DNA of 64,000 nt. Source: JANLYC01 sp963750495. Its GTDB lineage: Bacteria > Actinomycetota > Actinomycetes > Propionibacteriales > Nocardioidaceae. Below, in pieces: positions 24,662-34,446 of the stretch (positions are counted from its first letter, which is position 1; each line of letters begins with the position of its first letter). Below the pieces are notes generated by a model that saw only the letters and a list, made by a program, of their open reading frames with translations, did no database searches and was not told the origin of the DNA. The translations under genes and the position numbers were made by a program. The stretch is from the NCBI GenBank assembly GCA_963750495.1, contig CAVVQV010000014.1, forward strand, positions 16,759-80,758, in the 5' to 3' direction.

Positions 24662-25175
24662 GGATCAAACCTAGAACAGTCCACCGACACTTTCGGACCA
24701 CCGCCCGACGCCGGAACGCCGTTATCCACAAGGCCTTTCCGAGAATCCCGCTGATCGAGCGTGTCGAGATCGACGTGGTCTCGACAAGCCTGTCCTGAGA
24801 CCGTCGAAGGGCTCGACCGCCGAAGGTCGGGGGCTGGACCGCGGAAGCCGCGCTGATGAGCCTGTTGAGATCAAGTCGCGCGGCAACCAGCCTCGTCCAT
24901 CCACGCCGACCGATCCATTCCCTGCCGTCCGCCGTTCACGTGCGGGCTGCTGACCCGGGGCTGGAACTCGTTCAGTCGCCGGCTCCTCGATCGGCTACGA
25001 GCGCGCGCCACGACCCCGTATCTGAAGTGGCATCTTTCAGGCGCAGTCAGTCAACACACATCGGCACGTCCGCGCGGACCGCGGCACGTGAGGGCGTTGG
25101 TTGGGGGCAGTCAGTGCAGTCGATGGTCCGCGGTGGCACGATGCGAGGAGCGCTTCGATCGGAGGAGGTGGCCAG
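24662..25175. other. Non-coding stretch with a dispersed repeat
   Basis: No credible reading frame. It holds the second copy of the dispersed repeat (24777-24816) within a longer low-complexity run rich in TCGAGA/TCGACA words (about 24750-24850). A lone TTATCCACA at 24722-24730 matches a DnaA box, but with no cluster it is not an origin. Confidence 0.6.
24777..24816 (-). repeat. Dispersed REP-like repeat, copy 2
   Basis: The reverse complement runs from TCGAGCCCTTCGAC to GGCTTGTCGAGACC and matches 963-999 apart from a few substitutions and short indels. It sits upstream of the broken HNH gene. Confidence 0.6.
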
Positions 25176-25463
25176 GTGTTCGTTGTCATCGGGTTGTGGG
25201 AACTCGATCCTGACCTGCGAGAGATGCGCAGGCAGGTCTTGGACGGGATCGTCGCCGGAGTGAGCCAGGCACCAGGCATCGTCAAGGGCTATTGGGCAGA
25301 AGGGACCGCCGATCCGTCCCGGTCCCACACCTTCATCGTGTTCGAAGATCGCGTGTCGGCTGAGTCCTTCGCGGCAGACGTCCGCGGGAACCTCGAGAAC
25401 CAGGCCAGGGCAGGGGTCACTAACCTCGATTTGGACATTGCGGAGATCTCGGCTACTACGTGA
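25176..25463 (+). CDS. Small ABM-like dimeric alpha/beta-barrel protein
   Basis: A 95-aa protein. The alternating pattern FVVIGLWEL, a helix, then GIVKGYWAEG, HTFIVFEDR and a second helix fits a ferredoxin-like ABM (antibiotic biosynthesis monooxygenase) fold, which usually dimerises. Such small proteins bind or oxidise small molecules, but no catalytic residue can be named. The GTG at 25176 is fixed by a strong GGAGGAGG at 25161-25168. Earlier in-frame starts are non-coding in composition. Confidence 0.65.
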   Translation: MFVVIGLWELDPDLREMRRQVLDGIVAGVSQAPGIVKGYWAEGTADPSRSHTFIVFEDRVSAESFAADVRGNLENQARAGVTNLDLDIAEISATT

Positions 25464-25574
25464 CCGGCAGATCCATCGCCCTCACGTCGGCAAGCCAGTG
25501 TGGTCCATGACAGTTGGTCTTGGCGCACCGCACCGGAGTTGCTCGGGACCCCTGCCGAATGGCGACACACCCCG

Positions 25575-25934
25575 TCAGATCGGGCGATCCTCGGCATCGA
25601 GCTGGACCAGCTCGGAGTCGAAGCGCTCCCACAGGTCGTTCCAGTCACCCTCGTACGGCTGGTGCAGCGCCTGGACGAGCCGGTCGATCTGAGGGGTCAT
25701 CACCACCATCACCCGGACAGTCTCGTCGCCCACGGTCGCGAACGTGTGCACGGTCCCCGCGGGCACGACCACGTGGTCTCCGGCTGACAGGGTCCGGCGC
25801 CTGTCGCCGAGCAGCACCTCGAGCTGCCCGCCGACCACGCAGAAAGCTTCGTCGCCTTTGTGGTGAATGTGCGGCGGTGCCTGATCACCCGGATAGGGCG
25901 TCAGCTCCCAGCGTCGTACGACGAAGTCCGCCAC
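25575..25934 (-). CDS. Cupin-domain protein
   Basis: A 119-aa single-domain cupin. The metal-site motifs are PPHIHHKGDEAFCVVGG (His, His, Glu) and, later, VPAGTVHTF (His). The fold is a small beta-barrel that binds a metal and often a small organic ligand. Substrate and role are unknown. It starts with GTG and is transcribed divergently from nothing obvious; the next gene on the same strand is the DNA glycosylase upstream. Confidence 0.8.
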   Translation of the reverse strand: MADFVVRRWELTPYPGDQAPPHIHHKGDEAFCVVGGQLEVLLGDRRRTLSAGDHVVVPAGTVHTFATVGDETVRVMVVMTPQIDRLVQALHQPYEGDWNDLWERFDSELVQLDAEDRPI

Positions 25935-25997
25935 CGAGCCAGGTTAACCCGCCCGCATGTGCGGGCGTGGGTCGGCTCCGTCGGCGTCTCAGTCTCC

Positions 25998-26831
25998 TCA
26001 GCCGGGAGCGGGCTGGCAGGACGGGCACCAGTAACTGATCCGGGCCTGACTGGGGTTGTCGACGGCGGAGGCCACGCCGGCGGTGCGGGCCTGGTCAGCC
26101 CCCGTGGCCAGCGTCGCAGCCGCGATCGGCGTACCGCATCGGCGGCAGGGTTGGCCGGCTCGACCGTAGACCCAGTGGCGCTGGCCGCGCCTGGTGTTGC
26201 CCGTCGTCGTCTGTTCCGGGCGTTCCTTGTTGAGGACCAGCAACCGGTGCGCCTTGTCGATCAGCTGCGGGAGCACATCGATCTCACCGACCGGTGTGCC
26301 CGGATGTACGCCGAGCAGGAACAGTGCCTCGGCCTTGTACAGATTGCCGATACCGGCCAAGTTGCGTTGATCGAGCAGCGCCTCGCCGATCGCCACCCCC
26401 GGACCGGCGCTCACGCGGGCCACCGCCTCAGGTGCCGACCAGTCAGGACCGAGCAGATCGGGTCCGAGATGACCCACCAGCGAGTCCTCCTGCTCGCGGG
26501 GGACCACATGAAGCGTCCCGAGCCGGAATCCGACGGCCTGCCAGGCAGCGGTGGCCAGCACGACGCGGGCCTGGAAGGCGGGGGATCGCCAGGGCGACCC
26601 GGCCTTGTAGACGTGCCACGACCCCTCCATCTTCAAGTGTGAATGGATCGTCACCTCGGGCAGCCGCGTGAGGAGGTGCTTGCCCCGGCTCACGGTCTCG
26701 ACCACTGTCTGGCCGGTCAGATCGACCTCGGCGTGGTCGGGCACCCGGAAGTCAGACGTGGTCAGCATGGCGCCGCTGAGCGCTTGGTCGAGCCGGCGGG
26801 CGGTGCGCCAGACGGTGTCACCTTCAGGCAT
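25998..26831 (-). CDS. nei: Endonuclease VIII-type DNA glycosylase (Fpg/Nei family)
   Basis: A 277-aa base-excision repair enzyme that removes oxidised pyrimidines and nicks the strand. It starts MPEGDTVW, with Pro2 as the catalytic amine and Glu3. The Lys in SRGKHLL and the H2TH segment (EALLDQRNLAGIGNLYKAE) are present, as is a C-terminal zinc finger (CRRC near residue 228 and WCPSC near the end). The sequence closely resembles mycobacterial Nei1. It is divergent from the S9 peptidase gene. Confidence 0.92.
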   Translation of the reverse strand: MPEGDTVWRTARRLDQALSGAMLTTSDFRVPDHAEVDLTGQTVVETVSRGKHLLTRLPEVTIHSHLKMEGSWHVYKAGSPWRSPAFQARVVLATAAWQAVGFRLGTLHVVPREQEDSLVGHLGPDLLGPDWSAPEAVARVSAGPGVAIGEALLDQRNLAGIGNLYKAEALFLLGVHPGTPVGEIDVLPQLIDKAHRLLVLNKERPEQTTTGNTRRGQRHWVYGRAGQPCRRCGTPIAAATLATGADQARTAGVASAVDNPSQARISYWCPSCQPAPG

Positions 26832-26899
26832 CGGGGTGCCTGCGTCGCGGCCGGAACAACTGGGTTGCCAGGGACTTCTCAGGTGCTAAGACTGTGCTC

Positions 26900-29023
26900 A
26901 TGCCAGACGACTCCTTTCCACGGCTTGCTGCGCGCACCCACCACTTCAACGCCGGGCTCCCCAGCGGTTTCGTCGTGAGTCCCGACGGGGCGAGGGTGAT
27001 GTTCTTGCGCTCGGCGTCCGGCACCTCGATGGCGCAGTCGCTGTGGCTGTACGACGTGACGACCGGGCAGGAGCGACTCGTGGCCGATCCGCTGGCGCTG
27101 CTGGCGGACCGGGAAGAGCACCTCCCCGCGGAGGAACGGGCCCGCCGCGAGCGGATGCGCGTCCACGGCTCGGGGATCGTCGCCATCAGCACCGACAGGG
27201 AGGTCACCCGTGCGGCCTTCGCCCTGTCGTCGCGGCTGTTCGTCGTCGACCTCGCCGGAGAGGCACCGCCGCGCGAATGGGCCACCACCTCGTCGGTGAT
27301 CGACCCCTGCCTCGACCCGACCGGCCGGCGAGTCGCCTATGCCGGCGACGACGGGTTGCACGTGGTGGACGGCGGGGACGCCGCCGACCGGTTGCTGATC
27401 GGGCCAGAGCCCGGGGAGCCGCCCGAGGTGCGGTGGGGGCTGGCCGAGTTCGCGGCGGCCGAGGAGCTGAGCCGTGCCCGCGGCTTCTGGTGGGCGCCGG
27501 ACGGTGAGTCGCTGCTGGTCGAGCGGTACGACGAGTCCGACGTGATGGTGTGGCACATCGCCGACTCGGCACACCCCGACCGCGAACCCAGCCGCCTGCG
27601 TTATCCGCAGGCAGGCACGGACAACGCCCTCGTCTCGCTGGCGCTCGTGTCGCTCGATGGTCGACGCGTCGCCGTCGACTGGCGGTCCGACGCGCCGCTC
27701 GACGGCCACGTGCTGGAGTATCTCGCGCACGTCGAGTGGAGCGAGCCCACCCCGCTGCTGAGCCTGCTCACCCGCGACCAGACCCGGCTCGAGTTCCGCC
27801 AGGTCGACCCGGCCACGGGTCAGAGCAGCCTGCTCCGCGCGCTCACCGATGACGCGTGGGTGGAGCTGCTGCCGGGGACGCCGCGCCGGCTCGACGAGGG
27901 TGCGCTGCTGCACGGACTCGACGCGGGGGAGACGCGTCACCTCGCTGTCGACGGGGAGCCCTTCACCCCCGCCGGCCTGCAGGTGCGCAAACTGATCGCC
28001 GTCGAGGACCACGGCGTCCTCGGCCTCGTGTCGCCCGCATCGCTCGCCGGGGCGATCGTGCTCGCCCGGCTGGGCTTCGACGGTTCGGTCGAGGTGCTGA
28101 GCGACGAGGACGGGATCGCCGCCGCGGCCGCTGAGGGTGGCGCCGTCGTCGTGGCGCAGCAGACGTTGCACGACCCGGCGGTCGTCACCTCGGTGCTGGC
28201 CGATGACCGTCTGGTCGGGACCGTCACCTCGCTGGCTGAGCCGGTGCCGCTCAGCGTCGAGCCCGAGCTCCTCGAGCTGGGCTCCCGGTCGTACCCCACG
28301 TTGGTGCTGTGGCCGACCGGTCATGTCAAGGGCTCGCGGCGACTGCCGGTGCTCATGGACCCGTATGGCGGTCCCCAGATCCAGACGGTGGTCCGCAGCG
28401 CCCGGTCGGTGCTGGAGCAGCAGTGGTTCGCCGACCAGGGCTTTGTCGTCATCGTCGCTGACGGACGAGGAATGGCCGGCCGTGGACCCGCGTGGGACAA
28501 GCTGGTGCGCCACGACTTCGTCGGGACCATCGACGACCAGGTCGAGGTGCTCGCCGACCTGGCCCGTCGCTTCCCCGACGACATCGACTCCGGCAAGGTC
28601 GGGATCCGTGGCTGGTCGTTCGGCGGCTACATCTCCGCGCTCGGGGTGCTGCGGCACCCGGACGTCTTCGGCGCCGCCGTGGCAGGCGCCCCCACGACGG
28701 ACCTGCGGCTCTACGACACCTGTTACACCGAGCGCTACCTCGGGCATCCCGACGACAACGCCGCGGTGTACGACGCCAACAGCCTGCTGCCGCTGGCGGC
28801 GGGACTCTCGCGGCCGCTCCTGCTCGTGCACGGCCTGGCCGACGACAATGTCGTCATCGCGCACACCCTCCGCCTCTCGAGCGCCCTGCTGGCGGCGGGT
28901 CGCCCCCACGAGGTCCTTCCGCTGTCGGGGATGACCCACATGGCCAACGACGAGGTGGTCGCCGAGAACCTGTTGCTGCTCCAGCTCGACTTCCTGCGTC
29001 GGTCGCTCGACATCGCGCCGTGA
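26900..29023 (+). CDS. S9 family prolyl oligopeptidase / dipeptidyl peptidase IV-like
   Basis: A 707-aa cytoplasmic serine peptidase. The N-terminal two-thirds is a beta-propeller (repeated WxxPD and Asp/Gly-rich blades). The alpha/beta-hydrolase domain carries the nucleophile Ser573 in GWSFGGY, the Asp in HGLADDNV, and the His in GMTHMAND. It cleaves short peptides, probably after proline or alanine at the N-terminus. No secretion signal is visible. I chose the ATG at 26900; GTG at 26894 is also in frame. It ends 9 bases from the convergent lhr end. Confidence 0.88.
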   Translation: MPDDSFPRLAARTHHFNAGLPSGFVVSPDGARVMFLRSASGTSMAQSLWLYDVTTGQERLVADPLALLADREEHLPAEERARRERMRVHGSGIVAISTDREVTRAAFALSSRLFVVDLAGEAPPREWATTSSVIDPCLDPTGRRVAYAGDDGLHVVDGGDAADRLLIGPEPGEPPEVRWGLAEFAAAEELSRARGFWWAPDGESLLVERYDESDVMVWHIADSAHPDREPSRLRYPQAGTDNALVSLALVSLDGRRVAVDWRSDAPLDGHVLEYLAHVEWSEPTPLLSLLTRDQTRLEFRQVDPATGQSSLLRALTDDAWVELLPGTPRRLDEGALLHGLDAGETRHLAVDGEPFTPAGLQVRKLIAVEDHGVLGLVSPASLAGAIVLARLGFDGSVEVLSDEDGIAAAAAEGGAVVVAQQTLHDPAVVTSVLADDRLVGTVTSLAEPVPLSVEPELLELGSRSYPTLVLWPTGHVKGSRRLPVLMDPYGGPQIQTVVRSARSVLEQQWFADQGFVVIVADGRGMAGRGPAWDKLVRHDFVGTIDDQVEVLADLARRFPDDIDSGKVGIRGWSFGGYISALGVLRHPDVFGAAVAGAPTTDLRLYDTCYTERYLGHPDDNAAVYDANSLLPLAAGLSRPLLLVHGLADDNVVIAHTLRLSSALLAAGRPHEVLPLSGMTHMANDEVVAENLLLLQLDFLRRSLDIAP

Positions 29024-29032
29024 CATCGGGCC

Positions 29033-32000
29033 TCAGGCACGCAGCCGCAGACCGCGCGGCGTCGCATGGAAGCCGGCCGCCTCGAGCGCGGCAGACAGTG
29101 GGGAGCCGAGAATGTGCTCGCCGTCGGCACGCTCGACGGTGAGCTTGCCCAGCGCCCCGTCGCGCACGGCGAGCGCCAGGGCGTCGACCGCGGGCTGGAT
29201 GCGCAGCGGGTCGGTCGTGAACGTCAGCAGGGTGCGGCCACCACGCTCGACGTACAACGCCAGCGACCCGTCGAGGAGCACGACGATCGCGCCCGCCTTG
29301 CGGCCCGGCCGGTGTCCGGTCGTCGCGGTGTCGTCGGCGCGCTCTGGCCAGGGCAGGGCCGCGCCGAACGGGTTGGCTGGGTCAGTCGCGGCAAGGACCA
29401 GGGCCGATGTGGCGGGCACGTCTCCCTCGGCGCCGTCGGTCGTCATCGCCCGGAGCCGGTCGACCGCTCCGGTGATGCCGAACTGCGCGGCACCGAGACC
29501 GGCCACGAAGTAGCCGCGTCGACACCGCCCGGACTCCTCGAAGGCCGCGAGCACCTTGTAGACGGCGGCGAAGCCACCGGGCGTACGTTCGCTCACCACG
29601 GCGCCGCGGGTGACGACACCGTGTCGCTCGAGCAGCGCCTCGGCAGCAGCGTGCGCACGGCGCGTCAGGTCGGTCTCGCGGTCCGGAGTGCTGGACCAGC
29701 GCCCGGCGACGGTCGGCGGGCCGCTGCGCGTGGGCATGGCCGGGCGACCGAGAGCGGCCCGGCTGATGCCGCTGCGACCGCCGATCCGTCCTCGTGGTGT
29801 CGAGCGACGCGGGCGGTGCGCGCCGCGTCCGCTGCTCAGGGCACGCAGCGGTGCGATCGTGTCGTTGGTCAGGTAGCCGGCCCAGGCCAGGTCCCACAGC
29901 GCGGTCACCAGCGCCCCGTCGTCTGTCGATCCGATGGTGTCGGACAGCTGGCGGAAGAAGTAGCCGCCGCCGGCTGACAGCACCTCGAGAATCTGGTGGT
30001 GGCGCTCCGTCAGGTCGACGTCGGCGAGGTCGGGGAGCGTGAGGTGGGCGGTGTCAGCCAGGTGCAGGCTGATCCAGCCGTCGCTGCCCGGCAGCGCCCC
30101 GGCGCCGGCCCAGACCACCTCTCCGGCGGACGTGAGCTCGTCGAGCATGGCGGGACGGTAGTCGACGAGGCGGCTCCCGAGGATGAACGGCTCGAGCGCG
30201 GACGCCGGCACCGCGCAGCCGGCCAGCTGCTCGACCACTGCGAGCACGCCGTCAGAGCCACGCAACCTGCTGCCGACGCCCTGCCACACCGGCAGGAAAC
30301 GTCCGAGCACGGCGGGCTCGACGGGCTCGACCTCACGGCGGGCAGCCGCGAGGGACCGGCGGCGGAGCCGGCGCAGCACCTCGGCATCGCACCACTCGCT
30401 GCCGTGGCCCCCGGGCCGGAACTCGCCCTCGGCCACCCGGCCGGCGGCAGCGAGCCGCTTCAGCGCGTCGTGGGCGACCGCCTGGCCGAGGCCGAACCTG
30501 GTCGCGACGTCGGCGGTGACGAACGGGCCGCTCGTGCGGGCGAACCGGGCGACCAGGTCGCCCAGCGGGTCTGCCACCGGCTCGGTGAAGGCATCGGGGA
30601 CACCCGGCGGCACCGACATCCCCAGCGCGTCGCGGAGCCGGGCGACGTCTTCGACGGCCGCGATCATCTCGATACCGGCGATGCGGCCGGGAACGGCGCG
30701 CCTGGCGACCAGCAGCTCATCGACCCAGGCGTCGACTCCGGCCGGTTCGACCGAGCGTTCGCGCAGCTCGTCGCGGGTCAGCGGACCGAGGACCCGCAGG
30801 GCGTCAGCCACTCCTTCGAGACCACGGATCCTGCGCTCGTCGGTGCGCCACTGCACCTCGCGGCTGACCTCGTCGACCACGTCGGGATCGAGGAGGTCGC
30901 GCAGCTCGGTGCGGCCCAGCAGCTCGCCGAGCAGTGCCGGGTCGAGTGCCAGCGCGGCCGCCTTGCGCTCCGCAAGGGGCGAGTCGCCCTCGTAGACGAA
31001 CGACGCGACGTACCCGAACAGCAACGAGCGGGCGAACGCGCTGGGCGTCTGGGTCTCTACCTCGACCACGCGGATGCGGCGCGCCTCGATGTCGCGCATG
31101 AGCTGGACGAGAGCCGGTACGTCGTAGACGTCCTGCAGGCACTCGCGGACAGCCTCGAGCACGATCGGGAACGAACCGTACTTGCTGGCCACCGAGAGCA
31201 GGGCGGCCGAGCGCTGCCGCTGCTGCCACAGCGGAGAGCGGCGACCGGGGTCGCGGCGTGGGAGGAGCAGGGCGCGGGCCGCACACTCCCGGAAGCGCGA
31301 GGCGAACAGCGCCGAGCCACCCACCTCGGTGGTCACCAGGTCATCGATCTCGTCCGGCTCGAACAGGGCCAGGGCCGCGCCCGGAGGCTCGGCGTCGGTC
31401 TCCGGAATCCGGATCACGATGCCGTCGTCGCCGGCCATCGCCTGGGCATCGATGCCGAACCGTTCACGCAGCCGCGCGCCGATCGCCAGCGCCCATGGGC
31501 CGTGCACTGCTGCGCCATAGGGGGAGTGGATGATCAGTCGCCAGTCGCCGAGCTCGTCGCGGCAGCGTTCGACGAGCAGCTGGCGGTCGTGGGGGACGTA
31601 ACCGGTGTCGGTGCGCTGCTCGGCCAGGAACGCGACGAGGTTCGCCGCCGCGAACGCGTCGAGACCCGCCGTCGTCACCCGCTCGACGCCGGCGTCCGGA
31701 GACAGCGCGGAGACCTCACGGACGAACGCGCCCACCGCCGCGCCGAGCTCCGCCGGTCGGCCGAGGGAGTCGCCCTTCCAGAACGGCAGCCGACCCGGCT
31801 GCCCGGGCGCGGGCGAGACGAGCACCCGGTCGTGAGTGATGTCTTCGATGCGCCAGCTCGAGGCACCCAGGGCGAACACGTCACCGACCCGGGACTCGTA
31901 GACCATCTCCTCGTCGAGCTCGCCGACCCGCGATGACTTCTCGCCGACGAGGAACACACCGAACAGGCCTCGGTCGGGGATCGTGCCGCCGGACGTGACG

Positions 32001-33571
32001 GCCAGCCGAAGTGCGCCCGGTCGCCCGACGACCGTGTTGGCCACCCGGTCCCATACGAGGCGCGGCCGGAGCTCGGCGAACTCGTCGGACGGGTAGCGGC
32101 CGGAGAGCAGGTCGAGCGTGGCGTCGAAGGCGGATCGCGGCAGCGTGGCGAAGGACGCCGCCCGGCGTACGACGGTGTAGAGATCGTCGGTGTCCCAGGT
32201 GTCGACCGCGACGCAGGCGACGATCTGCTGCGCCAGCACGTCGAGCGGGTTGGCAGGGAGCCGCAGTGCCTCGATCTGGCCGACCCGCATGCGCTCGACC
32301 GTCACGGCGGTCTGGACCAGGTCGGCACGGTGCTTGGGAAACAGCACGCCACGAGACACCTCGCCCACCTGGTGCCCGGCCCGACCGACGCGCTGCAGCC
32401 CGCTGGCAACCGACGGCGGTGACTCGACCTGGACGACGAGGTCGACCGCGCCCATGTCGATGCCGAGCTCGAGGCTCGAGGTGGCGACGACGCACGACAG
32501 TCGGCCGGCCTTGAGGTCTTCCTCGATGAGGGCCCGCTGTTCCTTGCTCACCGAGCCGTGGTGAGCCCGTGCCAGCACTTCGGGTACGCCGTGTGAGGCT
32601 CCGCTCTGGGCCATGATCTGAGCGGGCTGTCCGGCCGCGGGAACATCTTCACCCAGGCGCTCGAGGGCGATCTCGTTGAGGCGGGCGGTCAGGCGCTCGG
32701 CCAGCCGGCGGGAGTTGGCGAACACGATCGTGGACCGTTGGCGCTGCACGAGGTCGACGATGCGTTCCTCGACGTGCGGCCAGATCGACGCCCGCGGGGC
32801 GCTGCCGGCGGCGGGCCCCTCGAGGTCGTCGGTGAGCTGTCCGAGCTCGGTCATGTCTTCGACCGGTACGACGACCTCGAGGTCCCACTGCTTCGTCGAC
32901 GCAGGCGCGACGACCTCGACCGGATGGGCGCCGCCGAGGAATCGTGCCACCTCGTCGATCGGCCGCACCGTCGCTGACAGCCCGATGCGCTGTGCCGGTT
33001 GGGCGAGCAGCTCATCGAGTCTCTCCAACGACAGAGCGAGGTGGGCGCCACGCTTGGTGCCGGCCACGGCGTGGACCTCGTCGACGATGACGGTGTCGAC
33101 GCCGCGCAACGACTCACGAGCCTGCGAGGTGAGCATGAGGAACAACGACTCGGGTGTCGTGATCATGACGTCGGGCGGTGCCGTGGCGAGCCGCCGACGG
33201 TCGGCCGCGGACGTGTCACCGGATCGGATCCCCACGCGCAGCTCGGGCAGCTCGGTGCCGAGACGAGCGGCGGTCTGGCGCATCCCCGCGAGCGGTGTGC
33301 GCAGGTTGCGCTCGACGTCGACGGCCAGCGCCTTGAGCGGGCTGACGTAGAGGACGCGGCAGCGGTGCAGCTTGTCGTCCGGTGGCGGAGAGGTGGAGAG
33401 ACGGTCGAGCGCCCACAGGAAAGCGGCGAGGGTCTTGCCGGAGCCGGTCGGCGCCACGACCAGCGCGTTGCGACCGGCGGCGATCGCACGCCAGGCGCCG
33501 TTCTGGGCAGGCGTCGGTTCGGCGAACGCGTCGGCGAACCACGTGCGGGCCACGGCAGAGAACCCGGCCAT
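29033..33571 (-). CDS. lhr: Large superfamily 2 helicase Lhr
   Basis: A roughly 1512-aa ATP-dependent 3'-to-5' DNA helicase of the Lhr type, involved in DNA repair. Walker A APTGSGKT is at residues 40-47 and the DEVH box is in VIVDEVHAV. Two RecA-like domains are followed by winged-helix and beta-barrel parts (Lhr core), then the long C-terminal extension found in full-length bacterial Lhr. The start is uncertain: ATG at 33571, GTG at 33601 (preceded directly by GGGGAG), or the distal start at 33730. In several actinobacteria Lhr lies between nei and recA, which fits here. Confidence 0.9.
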   Translation of the reverse strand: MAGFSAVARTWFADAFAEPTPAQNGAWRAIAAGRNALVVAPTGSGKTLAAFLWALDRLSTSPPPDDKLHRCRVLYVSPLKALAVDVERNLRTPLAGMRQTAARLGTELPELRVGIRSGDTSAADRRRLATAPPDVMITTPESLFLMLTSQARESLRGVDTVIVDEVHAVAGTKRGAHLALSLERLDELLAQPAQRIGLSATVRPIDEVARFLGGAHPVEVVAPASTKQWDLEVVVPVEDMTELGQLTDDLEGPAAGSAPRASIWPHVEERIVDLVQRQRSTIVFANSRRLAERLTARLNEIALERLGEDVPAAGQPAQIMAQSGASHGVPEVLARAHHGSVSKEQRALIEEDLKAGRLSCVVATSSLELGIDMGAVDLVVQVESPPSVASGLQRVGRAGHQVGEVSRGVLFPKHRADLVQTAVTVERMRVGQIEALRLPANPLDVLAQQIVACVAVDTWDTDDLYTVVRRAASFATLPRSAFDATLDLLSGRYPSDEFAELRPRLVWDRVANTVVGRPGALRLAVTSGGTIPDRGLFGVFLVGEKSSRVGELDEEMVYESRVGDVFALGASSWRIEDITHDRVLVSPAPGQPGRLPFWKGDSLGRPAELGAAVGAFVREVSALSPDAGVERVTTAGLDAFAAANLVAFLAEQRTDTGYVPHDRQLLVERCRDELGDWRLIIHSPYGAAVHGPWALAIGARLRERFGIDAQAMAGDDGIVIRIPETDAEPPGAALALFEPDEIDDLVTTEVGGSALFASRFRECAARALLLPRRDPGRRSPLWQQRQRSAALLSVASKYGSFPIVLEAVRECLQDVYDVPALVQLMRDIEARRIRVVEVETQTPSAFARSLLFGYVASFVYEGDSPLAERKAAALALDPALLGELLGRTELRDLLDPDVVDEVSREVQWRTDERRIRGLEGVADALRVLGPLTRDELRERSVEPAGVDAWVDELLVARRAVPGRIAGIEMIAAVEDVARLRDALGMSVPPGVPDAFTEPVADPLGDLVARFARTSGPFVTADVATRFGLGQAVAHDALKRLAAAGRVAEGEFRPGGHGSEWCDAEVLRRLRRRSLAAARREVEPVEPAVLGRFLPVWQGVGSRLRGSDGVLAVVEQLAGCAVPASALEPFILGSRLVDYRPAMLDELTSAGEVVWAGAGALPGSDGWISLHLADTAHLTLPDLADVDLTERHHQILEVLSAGGGYFFRQLSDTIGSTDDGALVTALWDLAWAGYLTNDTIAPLRALSSGRGAHRPRRSTPRGRIGGRSGISRAALGRPAMPTRSGPPTVAGRWSSTPDRETDLTRRAHAAAEALLERHGVVTRGAVVSERTPGGFAAVYKVLAAFEESGRCRRGYFVAGLGAAQFGITGAVDRLRAMTTDGAEGDVPATSALVLAATDPANPFGAALPWPERADDTATTGHRPGRKAGAIVVLLDGSLALYVERGGRTLLTFTTDPLRIQPAVDALALAVRDGALGKLTVERADGEHILGSPLSAALEAAGFHATPRGLRLRA

Positions 33572-33695
33572 GCCGTCGCTGCTGTCTCGGGTGGATGCCA
33601 CCTCCCCATCCTGCCCGAGTGCGCCGACAAGTCGTGCGGACGCCTGAGTCGGGCGTGAGATTGCGGCGCCACGGTTGCCCTGCCAACATCGGCGC

Positions 33696-34307
33696 ATGGA
33701 CGAGCCCTGGACTCTGGACGACGCGCTCACCTATGGCGGCAAGCTGCTGCGTGGACCGCAGGTGAGCCTGCGCGAGTCCCGGGAAGAGGACTTCGCCGAC
33801 CTGGTGCGCTGGTGGGCCGATCCGGCCGTCGCGATCTTCCAGTCGAACTTCGTGCGCCCGACCCCTGCGGCCACCGTGTCCGACCTGATGCGCTCGTGGG
33901 GCTCGAACATCGGTGCCGACGCCGGCTTCACGATCGTCGAGACCGTCAGCGACGGCGATGGCTCCACCGATGCCGAGCCCGGCCGGGTGCTGGGACAGCT
34001 CAGCCTGTTCGGCGTCACCAAGAACCGCTGCGCCACGCTGGGGATCGTGCTGGGCCGGGAGTTCTGGGGCCAGGGGTTCGGAACCGAGGCCGTTCGCCTG
34101 ATCGTCGGGTACGGGTTCGCCGAGATGGGCCTGCATCGCATCCAGCTCGGGGTCTACGCGTACAACCACCGGGCGATCCGGTCCTACCGCGCCGCCGGTT
34201 TCAGCGAGGAGGGCCGGCGTCGGGAAGTGGCCTTCCACGGCGACCGCTGGCACGACGAGGTCTTGATGGCCATACTGGCCGACGACTGGAGAGGTGCAGC
34301 CGGCTGA
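33696..34307 (+). CDS. GNAT family N-acetyltransferase (RimJ/RimL type)
   Basis: A 203-aa acetyltransferase. It has an N-terminal strand VSLRESREEDF, the acetyl-CoA loop LGREFWGQGFGTEAV, and the typical end VYAYNHRAIRSYRAAGF. This is the RimJ/RimL branch, which acetylates protein N-termini or small amines. The ATG at 33696 is preferred to a start at 33675. It is divergent from lhr. Confidence 0.85.
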   Translation: MDEPWTLDDALTYGGKLLRGPQVSLRESREEDFADLVRWWADPAVAIFQSNFVRPTPAATVSDLMRSWGSNIGADAGFTIVETVSDGDGSTDAEPGRVLGQLSLFGVTKNRCATLGIVLGREFWGQGFGTEAVRLIVGYGFAEMGLHRIQLGVYAYNHRAIRSYRAAGFSEEGRRREVAFHGDRWHDEVLMAILADDWRGAAG

Positions 34308-34446
34308 GTCCGACATCGCCCCATCCAGGGACAGACAGGACGTTCGCCCCTGCACGCTGGGTCACCAGCCGTGCTCGTATCAGTGAAGTCAGCCGCGCGA
34401 CTGCACCGGTCGTGCAAGTCTCCGTGAGACTTACAAGGAGGAACCG

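Noticed and set aside
24722..24730. TTATCCACA, a perfect DnaA box
   Set aside because: A single box with no cluster, AT-rich unwinding element or dnaA/dnaN gene nearby is expected by chance and does not mark an origin.
24856..25263. Open frame of 135 codons before the ABM-like gene
   Set aside because: Arg/Ser-rich translation without motifs; overlaps the well-supported start at 25176 in another frame.
34308..34446. Possible riboswitch upstream of fhs
   Set aside because: No conserved THF- or other riboswitch core could be recognised; only a strong ribosome site precedes the gene.
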